This document shows, one piece after another, positions 11,569 through 21,380 of a stretch of DNA of 64,000 bases. Both the position numbers and the translations under genes were made by a program. The notes below the pieces were generated by a model, which was not told the origin of the DNA, did no database searches, and was given only the letters and a program-made list of their open reading frames with translations. Source of the stretch: an uncultured Pelagibacteraceae bacterium (GTDB taxonomy: Bacteria > Pseudomonadota > Alphaproteobacteria > Pelagibacterales > Pelagibacteraceae); assembly GCA_902545405.1 (NCBI GenBank), contig CACCFT010000001.1:1-64000 (forward strand), written 5' to 3'. How positions within the stretch are numbered: position 1 is the first letter of the stretch; every line of letters begins with the position of its first letter.

Positions 11569-11988
11569 TTATTTTTTTTTGATCCCGTATAGTTCTAATT
11601 TATGATCAACGAGTTTGTAGCCGTATTTATCAGCAATTTTTTTTTGTAATTCTTCGATCTCTTCATCAACAAATTCAATTATTTCTCCAGTTTTAATATC
11701 AATCAAGTGATTATGATCATCATTTAGCTCATATCTTGCTTTGCCAGACTTAAAATCATGTTTTGTTAAAATTCCAGCTTCTTCAAATAATTTTACTGTT
11801 CTATAAACTGTAGCAATACTAATTTTAGAATCTATTTGAGAAACCCTATTATATAATTCATCAACATCTGGGTGGTCAGACTCTCCATATGTTTTTTTAG
11901 ACTCGGATATTACTCTTGCGATTATCCTTCTTTGGTCTGTTAGCTTAACTCCATTTTTTTGGCATTTTTCTTCAATAGTTTCTAGCAT
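11569..11988 (-). CDS. fur: Fur family transcriptional regulator
   Basis: LTDQRRIIARVI..., DELYNRV, SIATVYRTVKLFEEAGI, HNHLIDIKTGEIIEF. Confidence 0.9.
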   Translation of the reverse strand: MLETIEEKCQKNGVKLTDQRRIIARVISESKKTYGESDHPDVDELYNRVSQIDSKISIATVYRTVKLFEEAGILTKHDFKSGKARYELNDDHNHLIDIKTGEIIEFVDEEIEELQKKIADKYGYKLVDHKLELYGIKKK

Positions 11989-11996
11989 AATATATT

Positions 11997-12374
11997 TTAA
12001 CTCGAGTAAAGGGGTTTAATCAAATTAATATTTGTAAAATTTTTTTTATCAATTTTTACTAACTGATCTACGCTTTTATCAATTAAATGTTCACTCAAAA
12101 ATCCATATAAATCAATATTTTTTGCAAAAGCAATACCTTTAGCAATTGCTATTGAATTTCTAATACTTGAGATTTTGCCAGGGCCTTGATTGACAAATAT
12201 TTCACTTATTTTTTCTAAATTTGAATCATGTTCTTTAAGAAAGTTCAAAATTAATATCATTATTTTATCAAAATTTTCTCTACTGTTTATATGAGTGGTA
12301 GTATAAGATTCTATATTGGTTATGAGAGAAAGTAAAATTTTATCATTTGCAGCGTTTATAACTAAAGTACTCAT
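11997..12374 (-). CDS. tsaB: tRNA threonylcarbamoyladenosine biosynthesis protein TsaB, unusually short
   Basis: Likely start MSTLVINAAND at 12374 rather than 12431; VNQGPGKISSIRNSIAIAKGIA motif; adjacent to fur. Confidence 0.78.
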   Translation of the reverse strand: MSTLVINAANDKILLSLITNIESYTTTHINSRENFDKIMILILNFLKEHDSNLEKISEIFVNQGPGKISSIRNSIAIAKGIAFAKNIDLYGFLSEHLIDKSVDQLVKIDKKNFTNINLIKPLYSS

Positions 12375-13374
12375 TTTTTTTATTATTTTTTTAAACGTTA
12401 ATGCAGAAGTAGTAAATAAAAAATATTTCAAAAATGAGCAAGGTATTTTGGCAATTATGTATCATAGATTTGAAGAAAATAAGTATCCATCAACAAATAT
12501 AAGATTAGAAATATTTAAAAAACATATTAATTTAATAAAAGAAAATAATTTAGATTTTTATAATCCTGGTGAATTTTTAATAAATTTTAAAAAAGTTAAG
12601 GAACAAAAAAAAATTTTACTAACTATTGATGATGCATTTTCATCTTTTTATGAAAATGCTTGGCCAATCTTAAAAGAAGAAAAAATTCCTTTTATTTTAT
12701 TTGTCTCAACAGAGTCAGTCGGGAATAAAGGATATATGAGTTGGGACCAAATAAAGGAAATAGAAAAAAATAACTTTGTATACATTGGTAATCATTCACA
12801 TTCACACGATTATCTAACAAAGTTTACTTTTGAAAAGTTTAAAGATGACATTGATTTATCAATTAGAATCTTTAATGATAAATTAGGTTATAATCCGATT
12901 TTTTTTTCATATCCCTTTGGTGAGTATAATTTAGAACAGAAAAATTTTATTTCAAAAAATTTTGAATTTGCATTTGGCCAACATTCAGGTGTTATTGATT
13001 TAAATAAAGATAGATACGAACTTCCAAGGTTTCCTATAAACGAAAAATATGGTGAGCTAAAAAGATTTAAAGAAGTGATATCTTATTTACCACTTCAATA
13101 TAAAATTATTAAACCTGAAAATAAATTTATGAATTACGGACAAAATCCACCTAAAATGATGATAGAATTTTTTGAAGATCAAAAAAATTTAGAAAATATT
13201 AATTGTTTTTCAAATGAAGGTTCTAAATGGAGACAAACAAACATTATTTTAAAAGGTAATATATTAGAAATTAATTTTGCAGAAAAATTTATTGAAAGAA
13301 GAGGTAGAATTAATTGTTCATTAAAAGATGAAAAGGGTTGGAGATTTTCAGGATTTCAGTTTGTTCAAAATTAA
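12322..13374 (+). CDS. Secreted polysaccharide deacetylase family protein
   Basis: N-terminal signal-like segment (KVLIFFIIFLNVNA); ILAIMYHRF, LLTIDDAFSSFYENAWPIL, IGNHSHSHDYL NodB-type motifs. Confidence 0.85.
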   Translation: MRESKILSFAAFITKVLIFFIIFLNVNAEVVNKKYFKNEQGILAIMYHRFEENKYPSTNIRLEIFKKHINLIKENNLDFYNPGEFLINFKKVKEQKKILLTIDDAFSSFYENAWPILKEEKIPFILFVSTESVGNKGYMSWDQIKEIEKNNFVYIGNHSHSHDYLTKFTFEKFKDDIDLSIRIFNDKLGYNPIFFSYPFGEYNLEQKNFISKNFEFAFGQHSGVIDLNKDRYELPRFPINEKYGELKRFKEVISYLPLQYKIIKPENKFMNYGQNPPKMMIEFFEDQKNLENINCFSNEGSKWRQTNIILKGNILEINFAEKFIERRGRINCSLKDEKGWRFSGFQFVQN

Positions 13375-14471
13375 ATTAATTTTTTAGTCTTATTGCTTGT
13401 TGGCATTATATTTACATCATCAAAATCTGTCAGTGAATTTTGATTTATAATTTTTTTTAACACATCAATATACTGTTGCCCTGTCTCCGCGTATTTATCT
13501 AAATAATTTACCAACTTTAAACTGTCTAATTTTTCATCATTGTCTCTTTGAATTGCTCTTTCTTTTCTAAATTCAATATAACTGCTATGAGTATTTAGAT
13601 TTCGCTGATAAGCTCTTACTGATGCTTTAAGAACTGCAAATTTTGCAACTTTGTGCTTAGCATCTTTATCTGCACCTGCTGGTCTAATTCCGTCACCATT
13701 CCATGTCCATTGACCAAATAATGCATTACCTTCTTGAGCAAATCTTGATGTTCCCCATCCAGTTTCTTTAGCAGCTTGAGCAAGTGCCAAAGAAACAGGT
13801 ATTTCATCCATTCTTACTTTCAGAGAATAAAAATCCCCGTCTTTTAAACCATATTGTTTAAATTTTTCTTTTAACCAGTTTTTTTCTTTTTGTGTATTAA
13901 TGTTCTTACTTAATATTCTAAACAATTTTTTTCTATCCAATCTAATTTTAGCATTCTCTTCAACAATTAGAGGTAAAACAATTTGAATAAATAATCTCTT
14001 TCTTTTTTTAGTACTCTCAATGCTTCTAATTTCTTTTGGAAGGTGGTCAATTTTGTTGCCTATATTTACTAACTTAGTATCTCTAACTTTTTCAAGATTA
14101 TAATTTGTATCTTTGAATAATTGTTCAATTGTTCTTGCATCAAATCTTATTGAATTTTGCCCCTCATCATCTGTACTGAAAAAATCAATGTCAGCAAAAA
14201 TATTTTTTAAATTCAGGTTATTTGATTTAGTTTCTGCTTCTCCATCAAGGATTTTTTTTCTTTTTTCTATTTCATAATCAAAATTTATACCAGCACTTGA
14301 TATAATAGATCTTTTGAAATTTAATTTTTTTTCAAAAAAATTGTTTACGGTTGGTAAAGTAAAAAACGAGAAAATCGTTAAAAAACTTACAACTGAAAAT
14401 CTAAAAATATTATTTCTCTTTTTTTTATTTTTAATATTTTTATTTTTTGTATTTTTAACCATCTGTTTCAA
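13371..14471 (-). CDS. Bax-like glucosaminidase domain protein
   Basis: N-terminal TM; PVSLALAQAAKETGWGTSRFAQEGNALFGQWTW glucosaminidase signature. Confidence 0.85.
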   Translation of the reverse strand: MKQMVKNTKNKNIKNKKKRNNIFRFSVVSFLTIFSFFTLPTVNNFFEKKLNFKRSIISSAGINFDYEIEKRKKILDGEAETKSNNLNLKNIFADIDFFSTDDEGQNSIRFDARTIEQLFKDTNYNLEKVRDTKLVNIGNKIDHLPKEIRSIESTKKRKRLFIQIVLPLIVEENAKIRLDRKKLFRILSKNINTQKEKNWLKEKFKQYGLKDGDFYSLKVRMDEIPVSLALAQAAKETGWGTSRFAQEGNALFGQWTWNGDGIRPAGADKDAKHKVAKFAVLKASVRAYQRNLNTHSSYIEFRKERAIQRDNDEKLDSLKLVNYLDKYAETGQQYIDVLKKIINQNSLTDFDDVNIMPTSNKTKKLI

Positions 14472-14490
14472 TATAATTATTATTAATTAT

Positions 14491-15033
14491 TTATACAGCT
14501 AAAACTTCTTTAACTTCTGGAATATAATGACAAAGTAAATTTTCTACACCTTTTTTTAGAGTAAGAGTTGAAGATGGACAGCCTGAACAACTACCTTTCA
14601 ATAAAACTTTAACTTTTCCATCCTTGAATTCTTGGAACTTTATATCTCCTCCGTCTCTTGCAACAGCAGGTCTGATTTTAGAATCTAGAATACTTATTAT
14701 TTTTTTTTCAATCTCTGTATAATTTTCTTTTTGCTCTTCTTCATTTATTTTATCTATAATGCAGGCGTTGCCATTTGCATAATGCTCATTTACATAAGAT
14801 ATAATAATATGCTGAATGTCTTCCCATTTCTTATTTTCTTCCTTATTTATAGAAAAGAAATCTTCTCCTAAAAATACTCCAGTTACTCCATTTATCTGTA
14901 GTAAGTTCTTTATCAATAAATTATTTGTATCTTCTTGTTTTAAAACTTCTAAAGGTCCATTATTAGATACCTTCCTGCCAGGTAGAAACTTTAATGAATT
15001 TGGGTTTGGTGTATTTTCAGTTTGTATAAACAT
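14491..15033 (-). CDS. NifU family Fe-S scaffold protein (Nfu)
   Basis: MFIQTENTPNPNSLKFLPG N-domain and RPAVARDGGDIKF...GSCSGCPSSTLTLK CxxC domain. Confidence 0.93.
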   Translation of the reverse strand: MFIQTENTPNPNSLKFLPGRKVSNNGPLEVLKQEDTNNLLIKNLLQINGVTGVFLGEDFFSINKEENKKWEDIQHIIISYVNEHYANGNACIIDKINEEEQKENYTEIEKKIISILDSKIRPAVARDGGDIKFQEFKDGKVKVLLKGSCSGCPSSTLTLKKGVENLLCHYIPEVKEVLAV

Positions 15034-15070
15034 AAGTGTTATATAGTGTTTATTTCAAAATATTAAATGA

Positions 15071-16072
15071 TTAAAAACCAACTATTTCTTTTATCTTTTT
15101 AACTTTTTTAGATGAAATATCTTGTGCTTTTGCTGCACCATCCTCTAAAATTTGATCTATGTAATTTTTATCAGACAACAATTTTTGTATTTCTTTTGAT
15201 ATAGGTGAAAGTTTCGTCACGATTATTTCAGATAGTTTATTTTTTAGATCAGAAAAATTTTTTCCTTCAAATTCGTTTAATGTATGAGTAATATTTTGAT
15301 TGCTTAAACTAGAGTAAATACCCATTAAATTTTCTGCCTCAGGTCTTCCTTTAAGTCCAATTTCATCACCAGGCAAAGTATCATTATCTGTTTTTGCTTT
15401 TTTTATTTTGTTAATAATTTGATCCTCAGTATCTGTTAAATTTATCCTACTTCCTTCAGCAATATCTGACTTACTCATTTTTTTTGTGCCGTCTTTCAAG
15501 CTCATTATTCTAGAAAAATTTTTTTGTATGAGGGGCTCTGGAAGTTTTAAGAAATCTGGACATTTATATTCGTTATTAAATTTTTGAGCTATATCTCTAC
15601 AGAGTTCTAGATGCTGTTTTTGATCATCTCCAACTGGCACATGAGTAGCATCATATAAAAGAATATCAGAGGCCATTAAAATTGGATAAATATATAAACC
15701 AACACTAGCTTTTTCCTTGTCTTTTCCAGCTTTCTCTTTAAATTGTGTCATTCTATTAAGCCAACCCATTCTGGCGACACATCCTAAAATCCACGAACCC
15801 TCGGAATGTGCTGGAACTAAAGATTGATTGAATATTATACTATTTTTTGGATTAATACCGCTTGCGATAAATGCTGCTGCTGTTTCTCTAATATTATTTT
15901 TTAACTCTATCGGATCTTGCATTACTGTGATGGCATGAAGATCAACAACACAAAAAATACAGCTATTATCTTTGTTGTTTTGTAAATCAACAAAATTTTT
16001 AATTGCGCCTATATAATTCCCTAGATGTAAATTTCCCGTTGGCTGAACTCCAGAAAAAATTTTTTTAGACAT
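15071..16072 (-). CDS. trpS: Tryptophanyl-tRNA synthetase
   Basis: [19 protein letters not shown] and KMSKS motif. Confidence 0.97.
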   Translation of the reverse strand: MSKKIFSGVQPTGNLHLGNYIGAIKNFVDLQNNKDNSCIFCVVDLHAITVMQDPIELKNNIRETAAAFIASGINPKNSIIFNQSLVPAHSEGSWILGCVARMGWLNRMTQFKEKAGKDKEKASVGLYIYPILMASDILLYDATHVPVGDDQKQHLELCRDIAQKFNNEYKCPDFLKLPEPLIQKNFSRIMSLKDGTKKMSKSDIAEGSRINLTDTEDQIINKIKKAKTDNDTLPGDEIGLKGRPEAENLMGIYSSLSNQNITHTLNEFEGKNFSDLKNKLSEIIVTKLSPISKEIQKLLSDKNYIDQILEDGAAKAQDISSKKVKKIKEIVGF

Positions 16073-16075
16073 AAT

Positions 16076-17602
16076 TTAATAGTTTAATTTAATATCAGAT
16101 ATTTTAAAGGCCTTAATGAGTATTGAAATCAACAAATAAAAAGCAAAAGTTAAAAGAACTAATAATATAACTGCTAAAAATTTATAACTATTTGTAAATA
16201 TAAAATAATTACTAAAATAATTTATTAATATTTTAAATAATCCCAGACAAATTAAATTTACAATAAATATTTTAAAAAGCTGTGTAAAAAATGAATTGTT
16301 GAAGTTAAAGTAATTTTTATTTAGGACAAATACCATTAGAAAGAATGCATTCAACCATGAAGAAATAGTTGTTGCAATAGGAATTATAATAAAACCTATT
16401 TTACTAAATAAAGATACACTAATGACAATATTCAAAATTACAGAAATCAATGAAAAGTAAAAAGGTGTTTTTGTATCATTTCTGGCAAATATAAAACTTG
16501 AAAATATTTTTATCATTGAGAATGCAGGTAGACCTAATGCAAAATAAAATAATGCAAGAGCTGAATTTTTAACACTTTCTTCATTAAAAGATCCATAACC
16601 AAAAAGCGCAGAAACAATTTCTTCAGAAGCAAAAATTAATGCTAGGGTAGCTGGAAGACTTAAAAATAAACTCAGCTCCAAAGACTTATTTTGTAAAATT
16701 TCTAATTTTATTTTGTTTTTACTCTGAACATATCTGCTTAGGTTGGGTAAAATAATTATACCTATTACAATTCCTGCTATAGCTAAGTTTATCTGATATA
16801 TTCTATCTGCATAATACAAATATGAAACCGCACTTGCTTGAAAAGAAGCAATTATTGTTCCAACTAATATGTTAATTTGAGTAACGCCAGATGAAAATAT
16901 ACTTGGCAAGAGTTTTTTAAAAAAGAATTTTATTTTGTTATCTATTTGGAAATTCAATTTAAAACTTGGATAAAAATATTTTCTAGTAAAAATAATTAAA
17001 AATATGAACTGAACAATTCCGGCAAATGTTATTGCATAACTAAGATAGTAAACTAAATCAGTGTAATTTTTGATAAAAAGGAAACATATTATTAATATTA
17101 TATTTAAAAAAAGTGGAGCAGCAGCAGCTACAGCAAATTTATTGTGGGAATTTAAAATTGCTGAAAAAAAAGAAGCTATGCTTATGAAAAATAAAAAAGG
17201 GAAAGTAATTCTTGTTAAATCAACTGCTAATTTGAACTTTTCATCTATTTCTGAGAAGCCGGGGGCAATCAACTTTATAAAGCTTGGCATAAAAATCTCT
17301 ACTAGTATTGTTAAACTTAAAAGTGCTAAGACCAATAAATTAAATACCGAGTTTGCAAATTTATGAGCTTTTTTTTTACTAGACAGAAGTTCTGATGTAT
17401 AAGATGGAACAAACGCTGCATTAAAAGTACCTTCTGCAAATAATCTTCTAAAAGTGTTTGGTATTCTAAATGCCACGAAGAATGCATCAGCAACTGGTCC
17501 CGATCCAAGATAAATAGCTATAAAAAAGTCTCTAATGTATCCTAAAATTCTACTTATTATAACAAACAGACTAAATGTGCCTGTTGACTTAATTAAATTC
17601 AT
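16076..17602 (-). CDS. murJ: Lipid II flippase MurJ/MviN
   Basis: Polytopic; SRILGYIRDFFIAIYLGSGPVADAFFVAFRIPNTFRRLFAEGTFNAAFVP. Confidence 0.95.
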   Translation of the reverse strand: MNLIKSTGTFSLFVIISRILGYIRDFFIAIYLGSGPVADAFFVAFRIPNTFRRLFAEGTFNAAFVPSYTSELLSSKKKAHKFANSVFNLLVLALLSLTILVEIFMPSFIKLIAPGFSEIDEKFKLAVDLTRITFPFLFFISIASFFSAILNSHNKFAVAAAAPLFLNIILIICFLFIKNYTDLVYYLSYAITFAGIVQFIFLIIFTRKYFYPSFKLNFQIDNKIKFFFKKLLPSIFSSGVTQINILVGTIIASFQASAVSYLYYADRIYQINLAIAGIVIGIIILPNLSRYVQSKNKIKLEILQNKSLELSLFLSLPATLALIFASEEIVSALFGYGSFNEESVKNSALALFYFALGLPAFSMIKIFSSFIFARNDTKTPFYFSLISVILNIVISVSLFSKIGFIIIPIATTISSWLNAFFLMVFVLNKNYFNFNNSFFTQLFKIFIVNLICLGLFKILINYFSNYFIFTNSYKFLAVILLVLLTFAFYLLISILIKAFKISDIKLNY

Positions 17603-17645
17603 AAATCATATTAGTAACTTAATCCTTTCGTATATCTAACAAATA

Positions 17646-19934
17646 ATGAAAAAAAACAAAATTGAACACTATTCTGACAAAGAAGCTTTGGATTTTCATA
17701 CTAACGATAAATCTGGCAAAATAGAGATCGTTTCATCTAAGCCCGTGACTACAAAAAGAGACCTAGCCTTAGCTTATTCTCCTGGTGTAGCGGCACCAGT
17801 AAAAGCAATTGCTGATAATCCTGAGCTAGCATACGAATATACAACAAAAGGAAATTTAGTTGCGGTAATTAGTAATGGATCAGCAATATTAGGGCTAGGA
17901 AATTTGGGTGCTATTGCATCAAAACCAGTTATGGAAGGAAAAGCTGTTCTATTTAAAAGATTTGCAGATATTGATTCTATAGATTTAGAAATAGATACAG
18001 AGGATACAAAAGAAATAATTAATTCCATAAAGCATATAGCAAAAAGTTTTGGTGGTATAAATCTTGAAGACATTGCAGCTCCAAACTGTTTTATAATTGA
18101 GGAAGAATTAAAAAAAATTCTGGATATTCCTGTTTTTCATGATGATCAACATGGGACGGCAATCATAACAACAGCAGCATTAATTAATGCAGTAGATATT
18201 GCAAAAAAAAAATTAAAAAAAATTAAAATAGTAATTAATGGTGCGGGTGCTGCAGCTATGGCATGTGCAAAATTATTTAGAAGCACAGGTATTCCAAAAA
18301 ATAATATCAAAATGTTGGATACAAAAGGAGTAATAAATAAAAATAGAAAAGATATTAACGCTTGGAAAAAAGAGTTTGCAGTAGAAACAAAGGATAGAAG
18401 TTTAGATGATGCAATGAAAAATGCAGATGTATTTTTAGGTTTATCTGCCGCAGGTGTTGTAAAAAAAAGTATGGTTAGAAAAATGGCTAAAAATCCAATC
18501 ATATTTGCGTGCGCAAATCCAGATCCTGAAATTAAACCAGAAGATATAGAAGAAGTGAGGAGTGATGCGATTATTGCAACAGGTAGATCCGATTATCCAA
18601 ACCAAGTAAATAATTTAATTGGGTTTCCATACATATTTAGGGGAGCGTTAGATGTTAGAGCAAAAACTATTAACGAGGACATGAAAGTTGCAGCAGCTAA
18701 TGCTATTGCTTCACTTGCAAGAGAATTTGTGCCTGACGAGGTCGCAGCTGCAATGGGAGGTGAGAGACCTAATTATGGAAAAGAATATATCATTCCATCT
18801 ACTTTTGATCCAAGATTGATAAGTGTGATACCTGTGGCTGTAGCAAAAGCTGCGATGAAATCTGGAGTGGCAAGAAAAAAAATAGAAAATTTTGATCAAT
18901 ACTCAGAGCAACTAAAGCAAAGGCTTGATCCATCTGTAACTATTATGCAAGGAATAAATAATCAAATTAAAAAAACAAAAAAAAAAGTTGTCTTTGCAGA
19001 TGGTGAAGATGAAAATACTTTAAAAGCTGCAATAGCTTTTAAAAATAGTGGACTAGGAACGCCTATTTTGGTTGCGAAAGAAAAAGTGGTTAAAGAAAAA
19101 CTTAGAGAGATTGGTTACGGAGAAAACTTTGATATAGAGATTGTGAACTCTACCTTGAGCGACAAACGAAAAAAATATGTCAATTACCTATTTAAAAAAC
19201 TTCAAAGAACAGAAGGATTACTTGAGAGAGATTGTGATAAAATGGTTAGAAATGATAGAGTTATTTGGGGTTCATGCATGGTTGCGTGTAATGATGCTGA
19301 TGCAATGGTTACTGGTAATTCGAGAAGGTATGGACAATCTCTTGATAAAGTAAAAAAGGTAATAGATGCTAGACCAGGAGAAATTATGTTTGGACTGAAC
19401 ATGATTGTAAATAAAGGCAAAACGGTTTTTATTGCAGATACAAGTGTTCACGAATATCCAACATCTGAGCAACTTTCTGAAATAGCTATTTCTGCATCTA
19501 GAGTTGCAAAATTATTCGGTTTTGAACCAAAAGTCGCTTTTCTTTCACATTCAACATTCGGCCAACCAATTACAGCTAGAACTAAACATATAAGAGATGC
19601 GGTAGAAATTTTAAAAAATAAAAAGGTCAACTTTAAGTTTGATGGAGATATGCAGCCCGATGTAGCCTTAAGTGAAGAATATAAAGACCTTTATCCATTC
19701 TCTGAGATTGTTGGTAATGCAAATATATTAATTATGCCTGGACAACACAGTGCTGCCATAACATATAAAATAATGAAAACTTTAGGAGGTGCTAAAGTTA
19801 TAGGACCGCTATTAATCGGTTTAGGGCAAGCAATTGAAATTGCTCCATTAAGATCATCAACGTCTGACATATTAAATTTAGCATCAGTTGCAGCGTATTC
19901 AGCAAGTGTAATTAATTATAAAAAACCAAATTAA
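17646..19934 (+). CDS. maeB: NADP-dependent malic enzyme fused to a phosphotransacetylase-like domain
   Basis: YSPGVAAPVKAI, FHDDQHGTAI, NGAGAAAMACAKL plus C-terminal PTA-like domain. Confidence 0.95.
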   Translation: MKKNKIEHYSDKEALDFHTNDKSGKIEIVSSKPVTTKRDLALAYSPGVAAPVKAIADNPELAYEYTTKGNLVAVISNGSAILGLGNLGAIASKPVMEGKAVLFKRFADIDSIDLEIDTEDTKEIINSIKHIAKSFGGINLEDIAAPNCFIIEEELKKILDIPVFHDDQHGTAIITTAALINAVDIAKKKLKKIKIVINGAGAAAMACAKLFRSTGIPKNNIKMLDTKGVINKNRKDINAWKKEFAVETKDRSLDDAMKNADVFLGLSAAGVVKKSMVRKMAKNPIIFACANPDPEIKPEDIEEVRSDAIIATGRSDYPNQVNNLIGFPYIFRGALDVRAKTINEDMKVAAANAIASLAREFVPDEVAAAMGGERPNYGKEYIIPSTFDPRLISVIPVAVAKAAMKSGVARKKIENFDQYSEQLKQRLDPSVTIMQGINNQIKKTKKKVVFADGEDENTLKAAIAFKNSGLGTPILVAKEKVVKEKLREIGYGENFDIEIVNSTLSDKRKKYVNYLFKKLQRTEGLLERDCDKMVRNDRVIWGSCMVACNDADAMVTGNSRRYGQSLDKVKKVIDARPGEIMFGLNMIVNKGKTVFIADTSVHEYPTSEQLSEIAISASRVAKLFGFEPKVAFLSHSTFGQPITARTKHIRDAVEILKNKKVNFKFDGDMQPDVALSEEYKDLYPFSEIVGNANILIMPGQHSAAITYKIMKTLGGAKVIGPLLIGLGQAIEIAPLRSSTSDILNLASVAAYSASVINYKKPN

Positions 19935-20524
19935 TTTTTTACAACTCTTAAATCTTCAACTAAAAAAATACTTGTAACAACATCTTCTACATCAAGAACT
20001 TGCTTAGCTTCATTTATAACTTCAGCTCTTTCTTCTTCGTTCTGTGAAATTCCATAAATATAAATTATTTTTTTATATGTATCGATATCGTAATTTGCAG
20101 ACTTTATTTTTTTATTTGTTATCATAGCAGTTTTTATTTGTGAAGTTATCAGTATATCTTTAGCAGTTTGTTTGAAGTTAAACTTTTCTTTTATTTTTAG
20201 ATCATTTTTAACAGACCTTGCACCTTTTATTTCCCATCCCAATTTTGTAATTTTTAGTTTTTCTTCAACTGTATCCACTTTACCTGTTATAAATATTCTA
20301 CCATCTAAAACTTTGGTCTTTACCTTTAACAAATATCCACTGTCCATCAATATTAATTTTGCCCTTAGATTTTTTTGCATTAATGAATCATCTATTTGTG
20401 TCCCAATAGTTCTCGGATCCATTGCAACACTAACTCCAGTACCTAATACTCCAGTAGATGAATAACCAATACATCCTGAAACTAATACAAAAATTAAAAT
20501 TAATATAAAGTTTCTAAATTTCAT
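19931..20524 (-). CDS. BON domain lipoprotein
   Basis: Lipobox LVSGC; BON-type repeats (VDGRIFITGKVDTVEEKLKI; IIYIYGISQNEEERAEVI). Confidence 0.82.
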   Translation of the reverse strand: MKFRNFILILIFVLVSGCIGYSSTGVLGTGVSVAMDPRTIGTQIDDSLMQKNLRAKLILMDSGYLLKVKTKVLDGRIFITGKVDTVEEKLKITKLGWEIKGARSVKNDLKIKEKFNFKQTAKDILITSQIKTAMITNKKIKSANYDIDTYKKIIYIYGISQNEEERAEVINEAKQVLDVEDVVTSIFLVEDLRVVKN

Positions 20525-21371
20525 TTTTTTTCTTCAAACAAAAATCATAAACAATTTTTTTTGATATATTATTTTCCTTACTAATTTTTGTCGTTATATC
20601 TTTAATTGACATTTTTTTTATAAGTTTATTAATTTTTTTTTTAACTGATTCTTCAATTACTTGTAACTTATTTTGTGAATCTAAATTATTTGATATAACT
20701 ATAGTCATCTCACCTTTTTGAGATATTTCAATGTTATTAAGATTTTTCACCTTATCTCTAATATATTCCTCATGTAATTTTGTCATTTCTCTAGTTATTA
20801 GAATATTTCTGTCATTAAAATATTTTTGAATTTGGGCAGTAATCTTTTTAATTTTTTTTGGTGAGATAAAAAAAATAATCGAACAATTTAACTTTGAAAT
20901 TTTTTGGAAAAGCCGATTTATATGTGAAATTTTCTCAGGTAAAAAACCACAAAAGATGAAATTATTAGAAAATCCACTTGTAGAAATAGCAGCTATTGCT
21001 GCAGATGGTCCAGGTACTGGAAATATTTCTATTTTATTCTTAATACATTCATTGATTAAAATTCCACCTGGATCAGATATTGTAGGTGTACCGGCATCAG
21101 AAATGATGGAAATTATCTTATTTTTTTTTAATAAATTTAAAACAATTTTAACATTTTTTTTCTCATTAAATTTATGATTGGGCAATAATTTTGTTTTAAT
21201 ATTGAACTTAGACAATAGTTTACTTGAAACTCTCGTGTCTTCTGACAAAATAAGGTCAGATTTATTTAAAATATAGATAGCTCTAAAAGTAATGTCTCCT
21301 AAATTTCCTATCGGTGTTGAAACACAATATAGCCCAGGTTTCAAACTATCATTTAATTCCAAATTATACAT
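20514..21371 (-). CDS. rsmI: 16S rRNA 2'-O-ribose C1402 methyltransferase RsmI
   Basis: GLYCVSTPIGNLGDITFRAI, EDTR, SDAGTPTISDPG. Confidence 0.95.
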   Translation of the reverse strand: MYNLELNDSLKPGLYCVSTPIGNLGDITFRAIYILNKSDLILSEDTRVSSKLLSKFNIKTKLLPNHKFNEKKNVKIVLNLLKKNKIISIISDAGTPTISDPGGILINECIKNKIEIFPVPGPSAAIAAISTSGFSNNFIFCGFLPEKISHINRLFQKISKLNCSIIFFISPKKIKKITAQIQKYFNDRNILITREMTKLHEEYIRDKVKNLNNIEISQKGEMTIVISNNLDSQNKLQVIEESVKKKINKLIKKMSIKDITTKISKENNISKKIVYDFCLKKKNEI

Positions 21372-21380
21372 TTAAAGACT

